Shown here piece after piece: positions 35,298 through 45,700 of a stretch of 64,000 bases of DNA. How positions within the stretch are numbered: position 1 is the first letter of the stretch; each line of letters begins with the position of its first letter. A program made the translations under genes and the position numbers. The notes under the pieces were generated by a model. The model was not told where the DNA came from and made no database searches. It saw only the letters and a program-made list of their open reading frames with translations. Location: assembly GCA_029931535.1 (NCBI GenBank), contig JAQPZY010001148.1:958501-1022500 (forward strand), read 5' to 3'. This DNA is from Margaritifera margaritifera (lineage: Eukaryota; Mollusca; Bivalvia; Unionida; Margaritiferidae).

Positions 35298-36689
35298 GAT
35301 GCAAAATAAATTACACTTTATTGAGTCTCCTTATTATCGATTTTACAAAATTCAAAAAAATTCTTACACTTAAAAAGACACTTAAGTCTAGAAATAAACC
35401 AAAGAGAATATGTTACAATGAAGAGTATTAAAGGTCTGACGAAAATCAGTTAATAGGATTCAAGTCCTGAGCATTTAAATATTTTTCAGGGGAAGTAGCC
35501 CGTCACAAACGTATTACTTTTTCCTGATTTAATTGTATCACAGACGAGGAGACCCAATTTAAGATAATTTGAAAATTCTATGACACAGTACATAAGAGAC
35601 TTTCTTTTTCTCTTAATTTTAATACAATAGATTTAAATTAACATTCATTTTCTGACAAACACATTTGTAAAAAAAGGAGAAATACAAATTACTTATATTA
35701 CTGAGAAAATGGAAGTTTAAATTTAGTTTTAAAACATGCATTTCTGTTTTCTTGTAATCTTTACGAGAAAAGAAATGATTGGTGTACATCATAGACGCAC
35801 AACGACATTTCTGGTTTGGTTGGGGTATGCACGCTTTAAGGTGTTTTTTCTAGTGGCTTTGGTTGGACTAAGCACTCTTTAATGTGTTTTGTCTAGTGGC
35901 TTTGGTTAGTTTCTGTTGGCCATTGAAAGTCATGTGTCTTGACTAAGAACACAACACAGAAGCCGAGCAAAACCTTCAGTTTTGAGAATATTCTTTGTTA
36001 GCACAGCATATGATCACTGCCCGTCAGATATAATGCTGAGAGGTGAAGAAATTTAAATTTTATTTAAATCAGTTTCAATTTAAAGTTTTGATGCTGCAAA
36101 AATTATTTCCTTAACTATGCAAATATTAAGCACAATTGTCCACATCTTTTCTAGCTTTATATTAAAAGAAAAATTAAAGTTATTTTGTGTTAAAATCTTC
36201 AATATTCACGAAGAAGTTATCAGAAATCGTGAATATTAATAAGCATTTAATTGAAGTTATCTCCCTGAATTTATCAAAACGTAAATATCTCAAATAGTTC
36301 TTAACGGACTTTTATGTAACGTTCACTGTTGTTTATGTTGAAATGTCCTCTATTTCTACTGTTTTCTTCGAGACTTTAGGGTCACTTTAAAATCAGACTC
36401 AACTCAGAATTTAGACATCATATTGGCTGAATCAAATCACTGACCTATACGATATCTGATTAACTGATATCAAATCACTGATCCAACAGACCTTCGCGTT
36501 TTCTTTTTTTCTCACCTCTCCTTCTTCCCACACTTTGAAACTATCTTGTATCGGTAACCGTTTATCATAGTTTAATTCATTCGACCTTTACATTGTTTAA
36601 CATATAAAATGTGTGTTTCGAGTATTTCACCAGTTTTTCCCCATTTTTGACAGTTCTTACCTTTTCGATATATGTTCGTCCTCTTCTTG
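35298..36689. other. AT-rich; start of duplication copy B
   Basis: No gene. A GTGGCTTTGGTT string repeats near 35,853 and 35,897. From about 36,370 the sequence (ACTCAACTCAGAATTTAGAC and onward) resembles copy A at 4,024. Confidence 0.45.
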
Positions 36690-38047
36690 GCAACTGCCGA
36701 TGGTTAGCAAAGTACAACAGACATTAAATAATTACAGGGCAGTGCTATTTGGTATGTGAATCGCCCAGTTTGTACGGATATGTGTCTTTCGAGATATATG
36801 TCTTTTTACGGATATGTGTCTTTCGAGAGATATATCTTTTTACGGATATGTGTCTTTCGAGAGATATGTCTTGTTACGGATATATGTCTTTTTACGGATA
36901 TGTGTCTTTCGAGAGATATATGTCTTTTTACGGATATGTGTCTTTCGAGAGATATGTGTCTTTTTACGGATATGTGTCTTTCGAAAGATATATGTCTTTT
37001 TACGGATATGTGTCTTTCGAGAGATATATGTCTTTTTACGGATATGTGTCTTTCGAGAGCTGTGTGTCTTTTTACGGATATGTGTCTTCTAGAGATATAT
37101 GTCTTTTTACGGATATGTGTCTTTCGAGAAAGATATGTCTTTTTACGGATATGTGTCTTTCGAGAGATATATGTCTTTTTACGGATATGTGTCTTTCGAG
37201 AGATATATGTCTTTTTACGGATATGTGTCTTTCGAGAGATATGTGTCTTTTTACGGATATGTGTCTTTCTAGAGATATGTCTTTTTACGGATATGTGTCT
37301 TTCGAGAGATATGTGTCTTTTTACCGATATGTGTCTTTCGAGAGATATGTGTCTTTTTACCGATATGTGTCTTTTTACGGATATGTCTTTTTACCGATAT
37401 GTGTCTTTCGAGAGATTTTTGTCTTTCGAGAGATTTGTGTCTTTAGAGAGATATGTGTCTTTTTACCGATATGTGTCTTTTTACGGATATGTGTCTTTCG
37501 AGAGATTTGTGTCTTTCGAGAGATATGTGTCTTTTTACCGATATGTGTCTTTCGAGAGATATATTCCTCCTTTTAAATATATACAGGGCGTTGATAATAA
37601 AATGTTCAACTCAGCACTGTGATTTATTGTAGACAACATTATCACACAATCATGCAAAAACTCTAGTACATTTCGCAAAGTTTTTCGACGGTTCTAATTG
37701 TTAATCTACCTTAGGTTACAGTTATGATTCTTCATCTTAAAATACAAATCTGTCTGCTCTTTCTTGCATACAAGATATTTTACCTATCGCTTATCATATT
37801 TATTCACGAGTTTATATGCAATCTTTATTGTACATAATACGCGCGTCGTTTCAAGTGTTTGTTCGATTGCTTTGCTTTCTTTTAAACCTATGACATTTTT
37901 ACTCTTTCGTAGTTGATCAATATTTGCCTTCATAAAGAACTCTCGATTATATTTTCATTTAAAACCTACGCGATGTCTACTCGCCAAGCGAGTGTATTGC
38001 ATAATGGACAAGAACTTGTATCCTTCTGCAAGTATAACTTTTTTTGG
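36690..38047. repeat. segmental duplication, copy B, block 1
   Basis: Counterpart of 4,370-4,850. The left half (GATGGTTAG...GGTATGTGA) and the right half (CAATATTTGCCTTCATAAAG at 37,918) are shared. The middle is expanded by the 36-bp array. Confidence 0.75.
36770..37565. repeat. 36-bp minisatellite (about 22 units)
   Basis: The unit reads ACGGATATGTGTCTTTCGAG then AGATATATGTCTTTTT, with 18-bp half-units that vary. Frames of 275 and 288 residues run through it, but their products are only 12-residue repeats (YGYVSFERYMSF-like) in two different frames. They lack codon bias, and the paralog at 4,467 has a single unit. Not a gene. Confidence 0.95.
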
Positions 38048-38222
38048 CAATATAATATATAGATGATATTTTCTTTCCCTGGGTAAATACCGGATATATT
38101 TCATCGTGTGGTACAAAAACGTGATTGTTTTTTGTACCACCAACGTGATCGTTTTTTGTATCACAAGATGAAAAATATCCGGTATTTACGCAGGAAAAGG
38201 AATTTTTCTTTTTATTATATAC
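38048..38222. mobile_element. palindromic MITE-like element
   Basis: The left arm includes GTAAATACCGGATATATTTC (38,082 on) and GTGGTACAAAAACGTGA. The right arm is the inverted match, including TATCCGGTATTTACGCAGG (38,176-38,194). The copy-A counterpart (near 4,863) carries GGCAATAAAA without this insertion, which supports it being a later arrival. Confidence 0.75.
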
Positions 38223-38689
38223 TGAACTTCCTCCTGGATCGAAGCTTAGGAGATTAAACTCACTTTTTAGTACACCATCCCACCGCCCTTTTGGTAAATT
38301 CACCCCACTTCCATTGGTTGATCATATAAATATCTGCGACTTAAAACTGCGCTAGGATTATGATGACCGAATCTCTTGCAGTAAATTACATTTTTGACAT
38401 TTAAAAACATCATTTTACTCTATCTGGCCACAAAACAAGTCCGATTCAGTAATGCATCTTAGCTGGTTTATTATTGTTTTGTAATGGTGGTAAGGGGAAA
38501 TAACTCCATAGAGCACAAACGGCGTCGAGTCAAATTTCTTCAGCAAGAAATAATTTCCACGTCTGAAAGGTAATGCAGTTTCCATGTATTTGTTCTAGCT
38601 CACAAAGTACTCGTTTTTCTTGCTGCAAGTATAGCTTCTGTAGGCACAAACAATCAAGCGTCGCATGGCATGACGGGAAATCTTTTATT
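38223..38689. other. no recognised feature
   Basis: AT-rich with no gene or repeat seen. Confidence 0.4.
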
Positions 38690-38960
38690 TTCAAAGGATA
38701 TATTTTTCACATAATCCTTACTAGGAAATTTGTTTTTGCAACAAATCTGTCTGTTTTGGAACGTAAGAAATAGAAAGAAAAAAAAAAAAAAACATCATTT
38801 ACGGAAGGTTATTCAATGGCCCAGCAAATCAGGTTTAGATGTCAAGAAAATATTTAGAAAGCTAACATCAGTGATCCTTGAAACAATGTTAAAATGCACA
38901 TACATTGTATGTCCTTCCTGGTTGGTAATTGATTTGTTTGGCGGCATGCCTTTTTGATAC
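38690..38960. repeat. segmental duplication, copy B, block 2
   Basis: Counterpart of 8,740-8,955 (A-rich tract, GCCCAGC, TTTAGATGTCAAGAAAATAT, CACATACATTGTA). Confidence 0.6.
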
Positions 38961-39115
38961 AATTAGCTATAACGTCCCATCATGGCTATAGAATTTACAT
39001 CTCTTCGATAAATCATTGTGCTTAATTTATGTTTGTATATATTTCGAGGACACTATAAAAAAAACAACAAAAAAAGAAACATTGGCAAGTTAAACTTCTA
39101 CGACATATAGTAGAA

Positions 39116-39276
39116 TCAGTGCCCTAACATATGACAAACAACTCTTGCTTTAACACAGTGCCCTAACACATGACAAACAACTCTTGCTTTAACACAGTGC
39201 CCTAACACATGACAAACAACTCTTGCTTTAACACAGTGCGCTAACACATGACAAACAACTCATGCTTTAACAAAGT
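39116..39276. repeat. 39-bp tandem repeat, four copies
   Basis: Unit CAGTGCCCTAACACATGACA then AACAACTCTTGCTTTAACA. Confidence 0.95.
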
Positions 39277-39660
39277 GACAGTGAAAGTTACAATCGGAAC
39301 CCAAATCATATCTGTATAAAAAATATTTTGTGAATACAAACAGTGGACCACATCCAGACGTCCAGTGTTTATTGTTCAGTTTGACAGAATATTCCAATCA
39401 GACAATTTATTTTATTTCTAAAATGCACTTCCATTGAAATAAAAGTTATTCGTTAAAACTATATATCGATATAGGATCACAAAAACAACCCTTCATTTGG
39501 TATATCACGTTATTAGTCGCCAAGATAGAGATAGCAGGCTTTTTTCAATCACTGACATGTATACTGCCCATTTGTGGATTTATATTTATTTATTAATATA
39601 TTGCCGGTTTGCTTCATTGTTTCAAAGAATTTCAAGAGAGTGTGATTCGTGTTTGATTTA
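39277..39660. other. left flank of the Polinton fragment
   Basis: AT-rich host-like sequence. Its last 110 bases resemble 9,990-10,115 of copy A. No terminal inverted repeat was seen at the junction. Confidence 0.4.
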
Positions 39661-40455
39661 ACAAATTGGACAAAAAATCGCATCAATCTTCAGCATATTT
39701 GGGATTTGTTGAGATATTCGCAAGGCTATTTTCGAAGCCAAACACACAGTTGTTATAAAGAGCATGACACCGATGCTTTTTGGCGTACTGGAGGTGCCGC
39801 TGGTAAAGTTGAGTTGTTGAAATGAATATTGTGGATGCCTTTGATAATACACTCGGTGACTGCAGAAGCGCGTTTGATATCACTTAAGAACTCTGGAGGT
39901 GTGTCAATGTTATCATTTCTCACGCTCACCACAGACTCGCATGAAGGCGGTGTTCAGCAGTTATCATGGCTAATAACTGCCCAACAAAGTATTAGCGTTC
40001 CAAAACACGTATTTGTGACGTTTCGGTCAATAGCTCGTATAAATGGCAGACAAGAGCGTAGTAGGATGATATTTGTCCAGTTAGGAGTGTCTGAAGTTTC
40101 CCTGCGGTTCAACGGTCATCAGGAACCCTCGGAAGAAATTTTGCTTTACTTCGCAAATAATCAAGTCGCATGTACATATCGCAAGGTGTTGTCGTACATG
40201 GGCCATGACCAAAACGTTGACACGGGTCTGCATATTACCCCAAAAGACTTCACTACGTTGTACCCGATTTATTACTTTTCGTTGGAACACCTGGAGCTGT
40301 TTAAGCAATCCATGGTTGATATGCATTTTAAATCGCGTGTTACTGCTGTTCCTGCCGGCGGTTACATTGCTGTGATTCTCTCAGATAAGACTCTGTTGTT
40401 GGAGGACGCAGCTGACCGAATGAGGGTCATCGACTCGCCTATAGAAAACTCGTAG
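39661..40455 (+). pseudogene. Polinton/Maverick jelly-roll capsid protein, C-terminal part
   Basis: The start of the virus-like fragment. One plus-strand frame is open from about 39,646 to 40,455 except for one in-frame TGA at 39,823-39,825. Residues before the stop include AFWRTGGAAGKVELLK. After it come a short W-P motif (ILWMPLIIHS) and, near the end, TTLYPIYYFSLEHLELFKQS and VPAGGYIAVILSDKTLL. This ending resembles the C-terminal beta-barrel of double-jelly-roll capsid proteins carried by Polintons, which assemble the virion shell. About 265 residues remain, so the N-terminal half or more is lost at the left junction. A penton-type minor capsid protein is the main alternative. Base composition is richer in GC and CGN arginine codons than the flanks. 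Confidence 0.7.
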
Positions 40456-40491
40456 TTGTTTTCTCATAATTAAACAGCACGATTTAAAATA

Positions 40492-40943
40492 ATGTCATAT
40501 CATGAAGTTAAGGTAGGTCTTAGCAGCAACCAGCTTGCGAAAACAAAGAGCGCAATAAGAAATTAGAGTGGGGTTACATTGAGACTTTCTCCGGCAAACC
40601 TGACTGGAGGTGTCCCGTGTGGCTAACCCAGACACAACTTGATTAACTCAAAACAGCTAAAGAAAAGAACATATCGGTAACATTAAAGTTGTCAAAGTCT
40701 GAGATGACGCAACTGCAAAAGAGCGGCGGAATATTTCCTTTTCTCGTGGCGATTCCAGCGTTGTTAGCGGCTGGTGCTCGTGCGGTTGCAAAAGCAGCTG
40801 CGTTAGGGGCCGTAGGAACCACATCTGGGATACCTCTGAAAAATGCAGTGGGAGGCCATATAGCCTCTCATGACCACATAACGTCTCGTAGACAAAAAGA
40901 AAAGGTTTTCGATTATCCAGTCGTGGGAGCCAAAGCTTTCTGA
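40492..40943 (+). pseudogene. Polinton pVI/pX-like minor virion protein, broken
   Basis: Follows the capsid gene by 36 bases. It begins at ATG 40,492 in frame 1 (SYHEVKVGLSSNQLAKTKSA), meets an in-frame TAG at 40,564-40,566, and continues to a TAA near 40,624. The coding sense then moves to the frame of 40,689-40,943. There the segment LSKSEMTQLQKSGGIFPF leads into a hydrophobic alanine-rich helix (VAIPALLAAGARAVAKAAAL). A Lys/Ser/Gln-rich lead with a GGxxP hydrophobic stretch is a common layout for the small membrane-active or core protein lying just upstream of the protease in Polintons, compared by structure to adenovirus pVI/pX. The assignment rests on layout and position. Confidence 0.55.
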
Positions 40944-40977
40944 GCGGAAGCGGTCTTCGGTTGTGGCGTCGCCGTTG

Positions 40978-41405
40978 ATGGCTAAATCGCGTCCGTTGAC
41001 TAATCTTGATTTACTCACGATGGTAAGGTCAGTCAAGCATTCCCGAGGTATCTTTATTCGGGATGAACTTGCATCGATAATCCCTCGCACGTGGGAAACT
41101 AGCATCGTTAACCTGGATTCGTCAATAGGACCTGAAACTCATTGGGTTGCTTACGTGGTAACACCTCGACATCTTTTGTATTTTGATTCGTACGGACTAG
41201 CACCGCCACGTGAAGTTGTTGATTATTTACATAGACGTTTCTGAAGGGCTGGCGCTCCACCGCTGTTTTATTCAACGCTACCGTTGCAAACTCGGACGGC
41301 CCAATATGTGGACATCTTGTTGTTCAAGCACTGCATCAACTTAAGCGCTCACCGATCCCGCAAGGGCTTGTTGATTTTACATTGTCACTTAGAAACTACA
41401 CTTGA
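40978..41405 (+). pseudogene. adenain-like cysteine protease (Polinton PRO), broken
   Basis: A relative of the adenovirus maturation protease, a C5-family cysteine peptidase that cleaves virion proteins. ATG at 40,978 is preferred over upstream GTG. The motif THWVAY puts a histidine at residue 55, and LLYFDSYG gives the acidic residue 70; both sit where adenain has its His and Glu. The frame stops at TGA 41,242-41,244. The C-terminal half, with the nucleophile motif PICGHLVVQALHQL (Cys codon 41,307-41,309), is in another frame and ends at TGA 41,403-41,405. The gene therefore has at least one stop and one frameshift between the His/Asp half and the Cys half. Position directly after the pVI/pX-like gene fits Polinton gene order. 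Confidence 0.85.
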
Positions 41406-41971
41406 TAGTATACAAAACGCCTATTGAAATTTACGGACGCGACAAAACAGCGACCCGACGCAGCACTGATGTGGATATGACCAGGTTCGCTACCAAGGCA
41501 GATTTGATTGTTGTTGACGTCGACCCAGGCGAGCTTGTGATTTTTGATGATCAAACTGGAAAACTTAAAACGTCCAACGTGGACATCAATGATATTGTTT
41601 TGAAGCTGCGAGGCGCCGTCGCAAAAACCTGCAAGAAGTCAACGAAATCGGAGGAATAAGAGACTCTGGTGTGTCAGTTGTTTATATCAATGACTACGTC
41701 AACACAAATACGAAATCGAAAGTTACAAAGACTGGCGATGAAATGAGCGGAGACCTAATTATGAACCGAAATCGAATCCAGCGGATGCAAGAGCCTATCG
41801 TCTACTATCACACGGGGGTCTGTCAGTATTCACATAGTAGAACAAAGACATTCATTGGAAGATCCTAATGCTGACGCTAAAATACTAGAATATAGAAATT
41901 TTTTATTTAGGTCAGGTTACGATGACAGCTCATTTAAAACTTATTTTGGTTGCAGGTTCGTTCAAGATTAA
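41402..41971 (+). pseudogene. fibre-like protein, at least three frames
   Basis: Starts at the end of the protease. Frame A (to 41,659) has YKTPIEIYGRDKTATRRST, FATKADLIVVDVDPGELVIF and an acidic-basic tail ending STKSEE. Frame B (41,671-41,868) contains VTKTGDEMSGDLIMNRNRI, a GD-MSGDL--N-NRI motif widespread in trimeric fibre and tail-fibre stalks. Frame C (about 41,800-41,971) has LEDPNADAKILEYRNFLFRS. All read on the same strand in order, so one longer attachment-type gene broken by frameshifts is the likely ancestor. Its role as a virion fibre is inferred from the motif alone. Confidence 0.55.
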
Positions 41972-42068
41972 CAAGTTTGAAAGAATACAGATACATGGGA
42001 TAAATGAGAATGAAGCATCATTAACCGTCTTGGTATTTGTGTTTAAGATTTATCATTATATATGCGTG

Positions 42069-42317
42069 ATGGATTCTGAAGAGCCACGCACTGACGATAT
42101 TGTGGAATTTACCAACGGGGTACTGAACCAGCTAACAGCGGATGCTAACATTAATAGCAATTTTGTTCCACTTGTTGACGAATATCTGCTTCAGAGTGGT
42201 GCTACCAAACCCTCGTATACGCTCAAATATAATCCACATGAGGGCCAGATAGAAATCGATATTTGGGACCACCCTGATGTACCACTACTAAATCGAGACC
42301 AGCTTTGGAATCATTGA
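42069..42317 (+). CDS. 82-residue ORF of the Polinton fragment, unrecognised
   Basis: ATG at 42,069 is the best start; the open frame extends upstream without support. Visible strings are EPRTDDIVEFTNGVLNQLTA and YNPHEGQIEIDIWDHPDVPL. It is acidic, with no membrane segment. It lies between the two fibre-like pseudogenes in the same orientation. Function unknown. It may be part of a larger broken gene. Confidence 0.45.
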   Translation: MDSEEPRTDDIVEFTNGVLNQLTADANINSNFVPLVDEYLLQSGATKPSYTLKYNPHEGQIEIDIWDHPDVPLLNRDQLWNH

Positions 42318-42403
42318 ATTAGCGCGCGAAAACACCAGACAAAAAGATACGTCGCCGTCTGGCGTGAAATCACCCAGAGACTGTTTCTATAACAATGAAG
42401 TGA

Positions 42404-42757
42404 AATTCACAGACGAAACTCACACCGGTTACATTTTCCAAAAGGTATGCCGAACCAATAATAACTCCGCCAGGAAAAGAAAGACCTGGTCAACTGATAT
42501 TCGCTAAAGACGCGCTTGTCCGCAATACCGTTCTTGGACGAAAACGATCATTAGAGGCACAAATCAAGGGCGTAATCGGTGTATTTTTAGGTGAACATGG
42601 TGCCAAATCCCCGGAACGCACAATGACCGGAGACTTAAATATTTCACAAAAAGATATTCTCTACGATTGCATGACGGTTATACCAGTGAAAAAAGCTAAT
42701 TGGTTGGAAATGCGTGTATGTCTTGCACCCGACCGCGATGCATCCGGACAAGGCTAG
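42404..42757 (+). pseudogene. second fibre-like ORF, no ATG at start
   Basis: An open frame of 117 codons bounded by stops at 42,401 and 42,755. It includes FSKRYAEPIITPPGKERPGQ, a basic VLGRKRSLEAQIKGVIGVFL and RTMTGDLNISQKDILYDCMT. The MTGDLNIS string repeats the GDL-N motif of the preceding fibre-like pseudogene, suggesting a second or duplicated fibre gene. Two further stops in the same frame follow before the hydrophobic ORF begins. The first Met is at about codon 72, so it is probably a decayed internal part. Confidence 0.5.
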
Positions 42758-42841
42758 CATGTAGACCAATTATACTTCACGGTAAAAGTATTAATAGAAG
42801 GGCTTTGATGGACCCATAAGGTTACCGGATTGAAAAAAATA

Positions 42842-43191
42842 ATGGAAGCGGAAAACAGCGGCGAGATGAAATCGCTAAGAGAACCGTTTTGCTTGCAAAA
42901 TACAAACGCTATTTTTGAGCTTGCCGCGGCAGCAACTGTTGGCTTTCACGTGGCGGGAATGGCGACCACGACAACCAATATAGGTGCACCAATCAGATTT
43001 CTTTTCGGAGCCATATCAATAGTAAACGGTGTGGCCGGTGGTACCGGGAAAATAATTTCAAATTAGGGTTACATTCACGACTACGTGTCTATTCGGAAAT
43101 TCTCGCGGTCGCCCAAAGTATTCTCAGCACAATTACCATGGCGGAGTTCAAAATTGTCCTGGTCGAAATGGGAAACCACCGACAGATATAA
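42842..43191 (+). pseudogene. small membrane-type ORF of the Polinton fragment
   Basis: From ATG 42,842 the frame runs to a TAG at 43,064-43,066. It contains a long hydrophobic stretch (ELAAAATVGFHVAGMATTTT, then PIRFLFGAISIVNGVAGG). A second frame (43,069-43,191) continues with a helical segment, RVYSEILAVAQSILSTITMA then EFKIVLVEM. Together they match the layout of a glycine/alanine-rich two-helix membrane ORF with an amphipathic C-terminal helix that is common in Polintons. The function in those elements is unknown to me. The break lies exactly between membrane and helical parts. Confidence 0.5.
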
Positions 43192-43221
43192 AACTTCTAT
43201 AACATTCATTTTGGTTGCCTG

Positions 43222-43515
43222 TTGCTGGGCAAAGCCCTAGCGAAGGCAAATGAATTTAGAAAAATAAAATATGACCGCTGTTTAAAATCCTATTATAAAG
43301 CCGTCGGCGGTCGACCTAATAAGAATCCTAAAATAATGTTCTTCTGGCGCGGGAAAAACCAAACGCACGCGTATGCAAAAACTTCTCTGTGGGGAAAAGT
43401 TATGGGGAAGGCAGAAGGGGTTTCGGTCTGGAAAAAACAAAATCGGCCAAGCTTGGCCCAAAAATCTCAAATTCCCATTATGATACTACTGGTCTTAATG
43501 AACTTAGTGCAGTGA
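43222..43515 (+). pseudogene. basic ORF at the right edge of the Polinton fragment
   Basis: An open frame of 97 codons without an ATG at its start, rich in Lys. Strings are ALAKANEFRKIKYDRCLKSY, IMFFWRGKNQTHAYAKTSLW and GKAEGVSVWKK. No family recognised. It is the last stretch with Polinton-like composition; sequence becomes AT-rich right after. It could be the tail of the helical gene before it or an independent core-type protein. Confidence 0.35.
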
Positions 43516-44455
43516 CAAACTTAGTGCACTGACAAAGAAATAAGGCTTGCAATTAAACGGCCAATGACGTGTTTGAAATATAATAACTATTTTATAAAAC
43601 CTTTTATTAACAAAAAACATGGACTGGTTTGAAGTATTTTGGTTACTTCTATAAAGGAGTGTCTCATCAATATGTCTTTTGATAGTTTTCTGCGTAAATA
43701 TAAACAAGCAGCCTGTAATAGGAAAACTGGGAGATAAGATCTTTGCGGAAATAAATTGTTACTCTTCCTGAAAAGAACATTCACAATTTTAGAAGCATTT
43801 TAGATTCTTCACAAAAAAGGGATAAACTTCCCTCTTCTGCTCCTTTTTTAATATCATTTGTAGTACACACCTGCTGTTATAAACCATATTAAAAATATTT
43901 TTAAAGTTTATTATATTTTAATGAATAATATAATAAAGTAATACGATAACAGTTTTGCGTACAAGTGTTTTAATAACACACGTGTAAGTTATTAGTGCAT
44001 ATATAGTTTACCGTTTACTTGAAGTATATTTTATTGCCTTTTAATGGAGCAGATGTTCTTACACAAAAGTTGTCCCCATATCACATACATAGTATTTTGG
44101 CAAAGTAAACATACAACTAATTTGTCTTCATCATGTCAAGTGTATGAAAATAAAATAAAATAAATAACACAAGTAGTTAAACGAAGTCATAAAAGGAGAG
44201 GTAATAAGACAGCCTAAAACAGACTAATTTAGAATAACACTGAACCATTTGTAAAGTATGAATATTTTTAATATTTGAATTGGTGTTTGCGTCCAGTTGC
44301 TTTAACTTTCCTGAAAATGGCCCAGAGCGTTTTAGAAATGTGTGTACATTGCTGAAAATAGTTTCAGTTATTTCTTTGTCTGTCTGAAACCTCAACACTT
44401 CACTACCCCCCCCCCCCCAGCCCCCACACCCCACACCCTTATTAAAGTGAAAAGA
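43516..44455. other. right flank of the Polinton fragment, no gene
   Basis: AT-rich. AACTTAGTGCA occurs twice at 43,500-43,531. No terminal inverted repeat, integrase, polymerase or packaging ATPase was found on either side of 39.66-43.5 kb. A poly-C run lies at 44,407-44,418. Confidence 0.5.
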
Positions 44456-44461
44456 TTAAGT

Positions 44462-44889
44462 CTTAAATCATTGCATACTGGACAATGAAATAAGACGATT
44501 TCACATTTTTTGACATGTCCACATTCAAAAATAGGGTCACTTAACAGAAATCTTGTACGTACAATATTGAAGAATCTACAAATAGATAGAATGTTTGGGA
44601 TGGATAATTTCTATTTAGACCTTTTGAAAGAAGAATCAGATGCAGAGGATTGGTTAAACTCCACCACATTATTCCATACTTTAATTGAAGATCCCAAAAA
44701 TGAGCATCTTGGCAATTGCAAACGATTTGATGGTGTTATATAATTATTCCCTCGACGCAAATTGCATTGTGTTGTATTTTGAATGGTTTGTGGCAAAAGT
44801 TCTGTGAAGTATAAAGGAGAGTCAACCTTCGTAATTTTGTAAGATGTACACAGCTGTTGTTTGTTGGTGGGGGTGGGGGAGGGGGTCAT
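44462..44889 (-). pseudogene. LINE C-terminal fragment
   Basis: Minus-strand remnant of a non-LTR retrotransposon. In coding order it has RRGNNYITPSNRLQLPRCSF then SSIKVWNNVV (about 44,760-44,660), matching the R-NN-P--R-----SF--S-I--WN pattern after the RT domain. A different frame follows with IVRTRFLLSDPIFECGHVKK then HCPVCNDLR (about 44,570-44,470), matching the CG---E-HF---CP--N--R zinc-knuckle end. A stop separates the two. This is a different LINE group (CR1/L2-like ending) from the jockey-like fragments at 27-30 kb. Confidence 0.75.
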
Positions 44890-45510
44890 TCCTATCGTGG
44901 AGAGGTTCCCCAGAACTTCTTAATACAGCTAGCAAACATTGGCTAGACCAATTATTATCCAAGCCTACATCTAGTTGAAGTTGACCAGTTTATTAGATTC
45001 AGTTAGATACACTTATTCCAAGCAACACTTGAGAGTATTCTAACAGTGGTATTATATATGTTAAGTACAGAAGATATTGGCAATTTCTATATAAGGTAAA
45101 TTTATGGTTTCTTAGATGCGACAACCTAAAGAGAACTGATTTAACCAAATGGTTAATATGAGTTATTGCCATTTACTCAAAAGCTACAGATGTCCGTGAG
45201 TGGAGAAAAACTGTAGATGTGTAAACTTGAATATTATATCTTGATAACTATTTATGCTTTATGTTTAATTAACATTACATAAGTTTTCTCCAGATTGAAT
45301 GTCTTTTTTTTTTTTTTTGTCTCTTAATTTTGTTAAGTTTTGTAAATCATGATTCAAAACTTTAAAAAAATCAGCAGAGAACGGAAATGTATATTGCAAT
45401 GGTGAGCCGTCAGTAAATAATCTATAAACTTATGATCGGTTTTGTCGTTGACATTTAGCAATAAACGATGAGTAGGTAATACAGTACTCTGTGTAATACC
45501 GGCTTTAGGG
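44890..45510. other. no recognised feature
   Basis: AT-rich, with a poly-T run at 45,305-45,319. Confidence 0.4.
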
Positions 45511-45700
45511 AAGACGCGGTAGCACAGTAGGTAGAGACTTGCAATCCTAGGGTCGCGGTTTCGATATCTGCCCAGGCTAGATCGTGTCGGCTGCCTCTGT
45601 GTCCTTACAGAAGCTGGCTTTAGAAACAACGCCTCACTGCCCTGATAAACGGCCATAACCATCACACTTCATTTAAGTGTTGTTAAAACCCTATCTAAGT
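45511..45700 (+). mobile_element. tRNA-derived SINE, second family
   Basis: A tRNA-like head with A-box-like TAGCACAGTAGGTAGAG (45,520-45,536) and B-box-like GGTTTCGATATC (45,557-45,568), then an unrelated body with GTCGGCTGCCTCTGTGTCCT and a GTGTTGTTAAAACCCTATCT tail near 45,680. The A/B boxes are degenerate, so it is an older copy than the one at 1,424. Confidence 0.7.

Noticed and set aside
36749..37622. Overlapping 275- and 288-residue plus-strand ORFs
   Set aside because: Both are produced by the 36-bp array; different frames of the same DNA are open and the products are simple 12-residue repeats.
44510..44743. 77-residue plus-strand ORF
   Set aside because: Antisense of the minus-strand LINE C-terminal fragment.
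45511..45585. Functional tRNA gene
   Set aside because: Degenerate B box and SINE-like downstream body.
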